From positions 30,071,558 to 30,135,557 of the forward strand of contig CM049310.1 of NCBI GenBank assembly GCA_026874595.1: a stretch of 64,000 bases of DNA, given 5' to 3'. Both the position numbers and the translations under genes were made by a program. Source of the stretch: Sipunculus nudus. Its lineage: Eukaryota; Annelida; Sipuncula; Golfingiida; Sipunculidae. Numbering within the stretch: position 1 is the first letter of the stretch; every line of letters starts with the position of its first letter. The notes below the pieces were generated by a model that was given only the letters and a program-made list of their open reading frames with translations, was not told the origin of the DNA and searched no databases. Below, one piece after another: positions 56,732-64,000 of this stretch.

Positions 56732-56734
<3 letters not shown>
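56409..56734. mobile_element. Foldback MITE with ~90-bp imperfect inverted repeats
   Basis: The left arm (ATTAATGAATTAAGATGTTA, ACATTGATTAT, ACTACCCTTTTAGGC, AAGACAACCGCGTCAT) is matched on the opposite strand at the right (ATTAATGATTTTAGATGTCA, ACATTGATTAT, ACTACCCTTTAAGGC, AAGACAACTGCGTCAT). The right end abuts a (TA)n tract. No coding capacity. Confidence 0.75.

Positions 56735-56735
<1 letters not shown>

Positions 56736-56771
<36 letters not shown>
56736..56771. repeat. (TA)n microsatellite
   Basis: About 18 TA units directly at the end of the foldback MITE. Confidence 0.95.
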
Positions 56772-56776
<5 letters not shown>

Positions 56777-56859
56777 TTGTCTATGTTGTTTCAAAACATC
56801 TGACACCGCTTGTGACACTTGATACTAGGAGCGAGGGTAATGAGTACAAAGGAACAACT

Positions 56860-58625
56860 TTCCATTATCGCCTATCAGTCACTGCTTACGGTACTAAAGT
56901 CCTGCAACATAGCACATAGACTTGTCTTGAGATATCTATTATTAAAAAGGTAAATAAACTAAATAATGTCTAATTGTTTGGCGCCTGGCACTGTATGCTC
57001 CATGAACTTTAAACAATCATCCTACGTGTCAGACGTGGAATAAAGAAATGTCTGTCTGCCATGTGTTATATGCTTAATTACGGTTTTCGGATGAACGCTT
57101 ACTGGCAATTAAGGAGACAATAATTATACATCCATTTATTTGTGTTCCTTGTGAAATATAATGATATATCGACCTAGTTTTTTTAGTGCAAATGCTCTTC
57201 TATTTGTCCTTTCCTTGTCACGTTGGATATACGTTGGGTCGTACTAGTATAAGGCAAAACTCATTAATACTTTAGAATTATAGCAAAACAAAGCACAATA
57301 CTTGTGCGTGTTGCAAATCTTTTCTGTCTTGGTCATAAGCGGCATTGTCATAATTGACGACATTTCCAATAGCTATTATAGTTGAGCTGGATATGTTATT
57401 AATCCGGTGACTTATTTTTACCTTTTAGTATGATCATTATATTATCAATCATAGGATGATTATTCTAAAAATTCTAACGGTCCTAACTGGTGAAATCTAT
57501 CTATCTATCTATTTGTTATAAAATTTAGATATTAAGACATACATATAAATACGTGTGTTGAAAATCTTTCCTGTCTCCGCCATCAGCGGCATTGTCACAA
57601 TCAGCAACATTGCCAACAGCTGTTTTAGTTGAGCTGGATAAACAGTTTCTATATTCGCGTGAATTATTCTTTACTTTCAGCAGATCAAAGTATATGATCA
57701 CTGTGTTATCATTCATGGAGTCGTTATTTTAAAAATCCAAACAGTCCTAACTGGTGAAATCTGGATAGAGAACACCTGTAATTTTTAAAACAGAACATGG
57801 CCTCTGAAATATACATATTGATATGCATAAACAAATCTTAAGTACTTTATGTTGAAAAAGGCTTTATAATCACATATTATTCTTTATGGATTGCTACACT
57901 GGGTTATACCTTGTCTCAGACATATTTTATATTATATGTGGTGGGCCACTTTAAAAGAGCTCTAATTATTTAATCAAATATGTTCGATGCATGAAAGTTA
58001 TGTTCGCGGCTAAATAATAAGCTTGTCCCTTCATCTTATCATTTTAAGTCACAGACCGACGTCTAGCTTAGGTTAAGGGCCTTACATGCAGGTGGTTGCT
58101 TTTACTTACATTCCTTATATCCGTCAATGCCCTTTCTGTGTTCATATGTTTATTTATGTTATTAATTTACCGTTCTGCCTGTAAACTTCCTTTAACGCTG
58201 AACATATCAGTAAAAGTATGCTTTTTGGGCAGACACCCTGATGTGTTGTACAGACCATATGACCGTAACTTGAAAGCGTATCCTAATTTGGACTCATCTG
58301 AATCAAATTTCCACAAATATTTATCTAAGCTAGCGGCATGATGTCTATTTCATCTAAAATCCGATTAACATTTGATTTTATTCGACAGATGGTTTACTAT
58401 AATTAATATGCAGTTTATATTGTAAACCGTCCTTCCTTGTAAAGACGTATGCCTTTTAATCAGTGATATTTCAAGTACATTAACTCTAATCAGTCTGTAT
58501 TGTTTTGGTTGCTTTGAAAAGGTATAAACGAATGCGCATATCACGTGGCTATCGGCAGACATGTAGTAGCTTTGGACATGGATATTAATCATACCTTTAA
58601 ATTAATAAATGTAGGAGTCTTTATG

Positions 58626-58680
<55 letters not shown>

Positions 58681-58690
58681 CCAGTTTACT
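56860..58690. repeat. Segmental duplicate A (partner at 61480-62500)
   Basis: Landmarks shared in the same order with the partner: ATTATCGC(C/T)T(A/G)TCAGTC; G(C/T)GCCTGG with ACTCTATGATC-like text; TTCGGATGAACGCTTA(C/T)TGG followed by CAATTAAG; and GACA(G/A)ATGGTTT(A/G)CTA(T/C)AATT. Within it, 57302-57510 and 57550-57770 are themselves a local duplicate (CAGCGGCATTGTCA, TAGTTGAGCTGGAT, TCCTAACTGGTGAAATCT). (GA)n follows at 58631-58678. An 81-codon open frame at 58096-58341 has no recognised motif. Confidence 0.65.
58631..58678 (+). repeat. (GA)n microsatellite
   Basis: About 24 AG units. Confidence 0.95.
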
Positions 58691-59130
58691 AAACCCGATC
58701 AATTAAAATGAAATGTTTGCATAACTGAAAATATCCATTGCATTTTAATCTGTCCATAAATGAGTTGCCCCTTTTAGAAAAATATATTAAGCACTTCTTA
58801 AAATTTTATACCACAACATAGATTATATAGAGGTTACGTGCCCGACCATATCTTTTAAAGCAGTGAATCCGCTACCACTGTCCATATCTACACGAAGATG
58901 CCCAGTGCCCAAGAACCTATGATTCATAGGTATACTTTTTTTAATTGCAAAACAAGGTAGAATACACTGCATAACCCAATTCCACAGGATCTCACTATTG
59001 CCGTGAGCAGTACGTGCTTTCACCCTGCTTCTCAGATTCACTTTAACTCGTATTTTTTTTCAAGTATTATTTTTGTTTCAATATTTAAAAAAAACCTGCT
59101 GTTTTAAGTAATCTTGCACCAAAGTGCATT
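58691..59130. other. Non-coding stretch
   Basis: AT-rich; a 72-codon minus-strand open frame at 58823-59041 has no recognised motif. Confidence 0.4.
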
Positions 59131-59139
59131 TATAACTCA

Positions 59140-59490
59140 TCTGTAAAGTGGGAAATGGAGGCAACCCGACCTCCAGTAAACAGATTCAACACAGACCCAA
59201 CAGACGGTATACACAACTACAAGGTCATGCAATATAAAGATCGTACCATCCGAATTTAAGCTACATGATGTTAGTGATTACTGTTTATTACTACAGAAAA
59301 GACTAGCACAAGCTACTGTAAAGTGGAATACGGAGGCACCCCACAGACGGCTAACAACTATAAGCTCGCACATATTAAAGAAATAAAACTGTATTTGAAT
59401 TAATGAAAAGTAAATAACCATCCAGGTTTTATCTACTCATTGGTAGTGATAGTGTTTGTTACTACAGAAAAGACTGACACAAGTGACTGA
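59140..59490. repeat. ~175-bp tandem duplication
   Basis: Two copies share CTGTAAAGTGGAATA(C)GGAGGCA, ACAGACGG, CAACTA(C/T)AAG and TTACTACAGAAAAGACT. They start near 59147 and 59318, with a partial third after 59460. Confidence 0.75.
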
Positions 59491-60086
59491 AAACGTGTTT
59501 CGCACTTTTCATTTGCCTTGAATGATTGAGGAAAATTACTGAGCGTGTTCGTCATTACCCACGGGTAGCTAACAATATGATTTATTTCAAATATACGGCG
59601 CTTGGTACTACCAATGTACCTTCAGATCAGGGTTATTCCGTCATCAGTTATCTAACTAATTATATTTTATAATGCATATACTGTCAGCTTAACATCGGGG
59701 CTAATCCATGTCCGTCCATCCATCCGTTAATGTAATATCAAAAAGTGCATACTAAAAATAAGTGCTTGTCACTCGGATCAGGGTAACAAAAATCCCTGAA
59801 AGTTGGTATATCATGAATTTGTCACAATGATAATTTATGCCGATGAACGGGCACATAATGTTGGGTGGGTGTCAGGGACATGTCAGAGGCCGCAACATAT
59901 CAATAAAATGTAAAAGATAAGGTGGACATGTTATATTTTAGCTGAAGTATTGGAAACAGTATTGAAATTTTTTAATCAAGTCAATTTGAACTAGAGTGTC
60001 ACAGTGGAATAACACATTATCTATGCACGCGAACAACTCTGAAGAAAAACAACACTGTAAATTCACAACATATATATATATATGTA
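59491..60086. other. Non-coding stretch
   Basis: Contains an inverse GGAC-type tract (TGTCCGTCCATCCATCCGTT at 59709) and nothing coding. Confidence 0.4.
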
Positions 60087-60560
60087 CAGTGAAACCTCGT
60101 TGTGTCGAACTCGGTCATGTCGAATTCCCGCATGTGTCGAAGTCGAATGTGGGGTCCCTGCAAAAAACAGTTAAAACCTTACTAATTTATCTCCGCTTGC
60201 GTCGAAGTCGGATGCGTCGAAAACCCTGATGTGTCGAGGTGTTTTGTTGGTCTCCAACTAATATTTCTATCCCTTAACTCGAAGTCATGTTTGGATAACA
60301 GTTGTTCACGGCCCGTCAATCATGATTGGGCCGTGATGACCAGTCATAATGAATTAATACCGACAAGGCTCTCACTCATCAAGCGCGATAGGTATGTCGC
60401 TCGACTCGAGTTCATGCCGCTTTAATCTTTTGACAACAGTTGTGCACGGTCTAACAAACATACCTACGGCCGCGATGGCCAGTTACATAATTAATACCGG
60501 TAAAGGATCTTACTCAACAAGCGTTATGGCTTACATACCTAGTCCGTTGTTTACCTATTT
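60087..60560. mobile_element. pogo/Tigger-like transposon end with internal duplication
   Basis: After TA (60085-60086) the sequence CAGTGAAACCTCGTTGTGTC (then GAAC) matches the CAGT-AACCTCG-GAAC style of Tigger/pogo termini. Repeated GTGTCGAA/GCGTCGAA subterminal motifs run to 60230. Then a ~138-bp unit (ACAGTTGTTCACGG and ACAGTTGTGCACGG, AATTAATACCG, CTCA(T)CAAGCG) occurs twice at about 60276-60410 and 60414-60550. The other end was not found. Confidence 0.55.
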
Positions 60561-61321
60561 GCCAATCAGTCAATCATAATCATGCCTTTCCGACAAAGCA
60601 TCAATGAGTAGTTATTGACAAACCAAACATAATCCAATCCTTCCCTTTGATGTATCTAGGATAAACATACAGGACTCTATATAAAGGGAGGAAGATGAGA
60701 TCTACATTAGGCTGACTCCTATTTACCATAGAGTACGTTATACTGTATTACTGCTTCACTTTTATATTGTACGTGTCCTGTTTTCTATGGCGTCGCGGCC
60801 TGCTAAGCTCTCTATCTCCATGTCCAATCCATAGAATATATAAAATTCTATTGGCCGCAGTTACATTAATGTGTTAGGCCATAGACCATGTACATTTATT
60901 GACCTGTGCCGTTTAATACAAATCATCTTCAATACATGATCAGAGTTTATTATTCAAACATTAAAATAGTGAGTTATTAACAATACCCAGTAATAACTTC
61001 TCAAAGGAGAAATAATGTTTCTCATTAATCAAAGGCAAAAATTGTATTTATTCCTACAAAAAAAAACAGGCACATTCTTCTTTATTACCCATAGATTTTT
61101 AAATTATGATTTATTGAAAACTGATGGTGCTTGCAATTGGCACAATCAACAAGCGTGTAGATCATAATTAATCCATCAGTTCAGCCATCAGAGAGAGAGA
61201 AAGAGAGAGCGAAAGAGGGAGATAGGCATGAGTATTGAACCGAAAATATTGACTTCTAATAGGCAATAATGGTAAACAATTGTTTCGTCGTACTCACGAC
61301 GCTAGCTCCTCAGATATTAGG

Positions 61322-61362
<41 letters not shown>

Positions 61363-61479
61363 CAAGAGAGTGGGAGCGCGAGTGAGATTGAGAGAGAGCA
61401 TGTGACAGAGCATGTGACAAAGCATATACTTTTATAGTGATATTTTAACATAATATTTGTTAGGTTTATAACAAAATAA
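60561..61479. other. Non-coding stretch with a (GA)n tract
   Basis: (GA)n at about 61326-61359 and GA-rich text at 61190-61220. No exon or element recognised. Confidence 0.45.
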
Positions 61480-62500
61480 TTGTATGCCATTATCGCTTGT
61501 CAGTCGGTATTATACAGGACACACACATATCTGCACATATCTGTTATTCAAAGAGTAAAACAAACCAACTCTGATTTTTGGTGCCTGGTCTGGCCTGCCA
61601 CAGTATACTCTATGATCATTAAATTATCACTCTCCGTGCCGAACTTTGAACACAAAAGTTACATTTAGGTTTTTAATGTGTTAAACGTATATAAGAAGAT
61701 AATTGCGGGTTCGGATGAACGCTTATTGGCAATTAAGAAAACAGTACATATAAATTCGTGGTCCCTATTGAATATATTTTTATATACCTTTATGGTTCAA
61801 CTTTTTTCTGCTCATTATCCATTACAAATACGTGAGTCATGACATTAGAACTGGTACACTCTTTACTCAATGGTCGCGTTACATTTCTAGTTATCCATTT
61901 CAATTATCCTCTGCTTATTCAGTGAGCTCCTGCCGTAGACTCCCACTACCCATGTATAGTTGCGCCGTGCCATGCACAGAACCAACGGTTTTAGTTACAT
62001 GAATGAGAGCGGTGCATTCTCGGGTTTTGACCAAGATATCTTCTAGGCATCGCCAAATCAGTCCTTACTCTGATGTGACATACAAAATCTCCCCTGGTGG
62101 CGGTCTAGGGCAAATTAATGCTCTTCTTTTTTTTTCGTTTTCCTTATCAAATCGGATGTTATTTGGTCAATATTAGTTCAAATACATGAACATTGTAGAA
62201 TACTTATAAAATAAAGCCAAAAATGTGTTCATGACAAAACATGAAAAATTAAAGAGATAGGTTATGTGAAAAAAGCTGATTGAAACATTTCTTGTTATGC
62301 TTTTTTCTCCATATTGATATTGAATCAATTTTGTCTTCATCCGAAGCGTCATTGTCATTAATATAAACATATTAAAACCACTTAAGAGAAATGCGATTAA
62401 ATTTTGTTAATTTTCGACAAATGGTTTGCTACAATTAATATGTTGTTTATTTATGGAGAAAGAGACAGGGAGGGTGAGGGGGTCCGTTTTACAAAACTTC
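61480..62500. repeat. Segmental duplicate B (partner at 56860-58690)
   Basis: Carries the shared landmarks in the same order: CATTATCGCTTGTCAGTC (61491), GTGCCTGGTCTGG (61580), GGTTCGGATGAACGCTTATT (61709) followed by GGCAATTAAG, and CGACAAATGGTTTGCTAC (62415) followed by AATTAATATG. Strongly diverged and shorter than copy A. Confidence 0.6.
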
Positions 62501-62739
62501 GATAAAATAAAAATAATAAAAAATGTTCGAATAGAATCCTATTTTATATGTAAGCCTGTGCAATGTAATACGGGCCGTCCCATTTATGGCTTATTTTGGG
62601 TGATAACCCTTTTCTCATCCGGTCTACAATAAGCCACACTCTGTTACTAACAAATTAAGTTGGCTCTACCGCACGCCTATTATGCTGTGATTTATATTTT
62701 GACTGCGCCTTCCTAACATTGTGTTTGGCTACGTTAGAA

Positions 62740-62860
62740 GCAAGCCAAACTGAAATAAGGATAGGCTAACACAATGGGTTTAGATGTTACGGCTGTTTTA
62801 AGTTCTTCGAAAGCCTTTTGTGGTGCGTCAGCCCAGGTAAACTTTCCTGATTGATTGATA
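62740..62860 (-). pseudogene. Ty3/gypsy pol fragment (RT to RNase H junction)
   Basis: Minus-strand text encodes KFTWADAPQKAFEELKTAVT, then SKPIVLAYPYF, the well-known F-W-x(4)-QKAFEELK-x-LTS-P-LAYPDF segment at the end of Ty3/gypsy reverse transcriptase. The TDAS block of RNase H that should follow is missing, replaced by a stop. Only about 35 codons of relic. Confidence 0.75.
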
Positions 62861-63188
62861 GTCTTTATTTCCTCCAGTGATGAAGATATACAATCAATAT
62901 ATATATGCGTGAAAGCAGAAAATTCAGTAATATGCAAAGATACAAAAGTGCGACATATAAGGAAATAAAGAATTACCAAACGTAACACAAGGAATTAAAC
63001 AAAAGGAATTGAACTGAGAATTGTTACTTTTAAAATATTATCTAGAAACACGCTTCATTATAGTTATAATAATGAAAATATATAGTGACAGCCATATGTT
63101 AGCGCATATTCCAGTGCATACAATAAAGCATAATTAAACAGTTGGTACATGTATTAAATGACACTAAATGCAAGCAAGCATGCATGCT

Positions 63189-64000
63189 TCATGAGGTAAC
63201 TTGAACCGAAAAATATATGAACTTAGCCCATATATATAAAAATGTAAAATATTCCTCGTCCCCAAGAAATAAGTCATCTGGCATAGGCCCTCCTAGCACG
63301 GCTTCGATTAATATATTTCGATCTAAAACCAAATAATCAATTAAAATATCCTGCATGTTCAAACGCATCGTGGTCCAGATTTTTTGTCTCTTGCCATTTA
63401 AGGCATTGCAGTCAAATACACAGTGTTCTACTTTGTCTGAGACCATGCAGCCACATTGTATACAAAGTTCATTATCAGTGTAACGTAGGCATGGATCTAC
63501 TAGCAGTCGAGCTAAAAACATGAATACGAGCAAGGAACGCGGAAAGTACATGGCTGCTCTCCATAAAGGAGATGGTTTGATACAACAAAACGGCATGACT
63601 TTATTAAAATTTGTAAGGTGGGCATCCCCGGCAGCATTTTCTTCGAAAATTAGTTGTTCATTCGACGCTACCGCTTGCATAACAACCTTTTTCCAGACTT
63701 GTTTTCCAGGAAACAGCCCATAACTGAGGAACTGCTCTAGCGTGTACATTAAGTTGTATTTCTTAAGGATGTCAATAATGTCATTAGCAAAACCCTTACT
63801 TGTTGACCGTTTGCAAATACTGACTTGATAAAATCTTGAAAAGAAAATGGTCTTACATGGATTTCCTATTGGTAAACAACATAACCGGCGCAAGAATAAA
63901 AGTTTAGAAATGTCTATAAATCCTCGCATACTAAAAAATCCAAGCATACTGGTTACACATACCGAACGTGTGCGTTTACGAAAACCCTGAGAAACTTTAA
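63189..64000 (-). mobile_element. 3' part of a non-LTR retrotransposon ORF, open to the window edge
   Basis: The minus-strand frame is open from 64000 (KVSQGFRKRTRSVCVTSMLG) to the stop at 63189, about 270 codons. The RRTRS-type start, the LLFLRRLCCLP helix and the late zinc-binding cluster C-x-x-C-G-C...DKVEHCVFDC match the region after the reverse transcriptase in LINE ORF2 proteins (zf-RVT style). An internal ATG at 63947 is unlikely to be the real start. The RT core must lie right of the window. It may be recently inserted, since this stretch has no stops. Confidence 0.75.

Noticed and set aside
1-64000. tRNA, rRNA, hammerhead ribozyme and other structured RNA genes
   Set aside because: I looked for A/B-box tRNA signatures and for the CTGATGAG...GAAAC hammerhead core; isolated CTGATGAG strings (10609, 21450) lack the second core, and no convincing candidate was seen by eye.

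Overview
This is an animal nuclear genome window. It is AT-rich, repeat-dense, has GT-AG introns and no prokaryotic gene layout. The gene content (SRRT/ARS2, an intronless Toll-like receptor, an intron-containing GNAT acetyltransferase) and the repeats (GGAC stretches, TGACCT half-site repeats, AGGTGGCGCCACC palindromes, many short inverted-repeat transposons) suggest a marine mollusc, most likely a bivalve. That taxonomic call is an inference from style, not from a diagnostic gene.

Layout. 1-10 kb: a ~278-bp tandem array, a 2.3-kb hAT-like element, a ~155-bp tandem array carrying perfect oestrogen-response-element palindromes, a second TGACCT-rich array, and modules ending in (GGAC)n plus a short stem-loop. 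10.2-31 kb, minus strand: the 5' three quarters of SRRT (ARS2), with 14 coding exons covering 663 codons in an unbroken phase-consistent frame and a probable non-coding first exon at about 30.9 kb. Its C-terminal exons are not here and presumably lie left of position 1. Its introns hold several non-autonomous DNA transposons and tandem repeats. 31-33 kb: a TTAA-flanked MITE and an 81-nt near-perfect hairpin. 33.5-36 kb: a GC-richer, intronless, frame-broken coding-like block with TATA boxes and NF-kB-like sites, possibly a decayed viral or other foreign insertion. 36-41 kb: short duplications, microsatellites and one exon-like open block on the minus strand.

41.3-44.5 kb, plus strand: a two-coding-exon GNAT acetyltransferase gene. 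Its intron holds about 21 tandem copies of its own downstream splice acceptor. 47.1-49.2 kb, minus strand: a single-exon Toll-like receptor whose TIR BB-loop proline is replaced by leucine. 50.1-54.5 kb: a ~46-bp minisatellite rich in TGACGT motifs, with a head-to-head inversion and a second inverted block. 55-64 kb: transposon relics (a non-LTR RT end with a TTATC tail, a foldback MITE, a pogo-like terminus, a Ty3/gypsy scrap and the 3' end of a second non-LTR element running off the right edge) plus diverged segmental duplications.

The three clear genes are independent transcription units: RNA processing (SRRT), acetyl transfer of unknown substrate (GNAT) and innate immune recognition (TLR). 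All calls come from reading the sequence; no database search was run.
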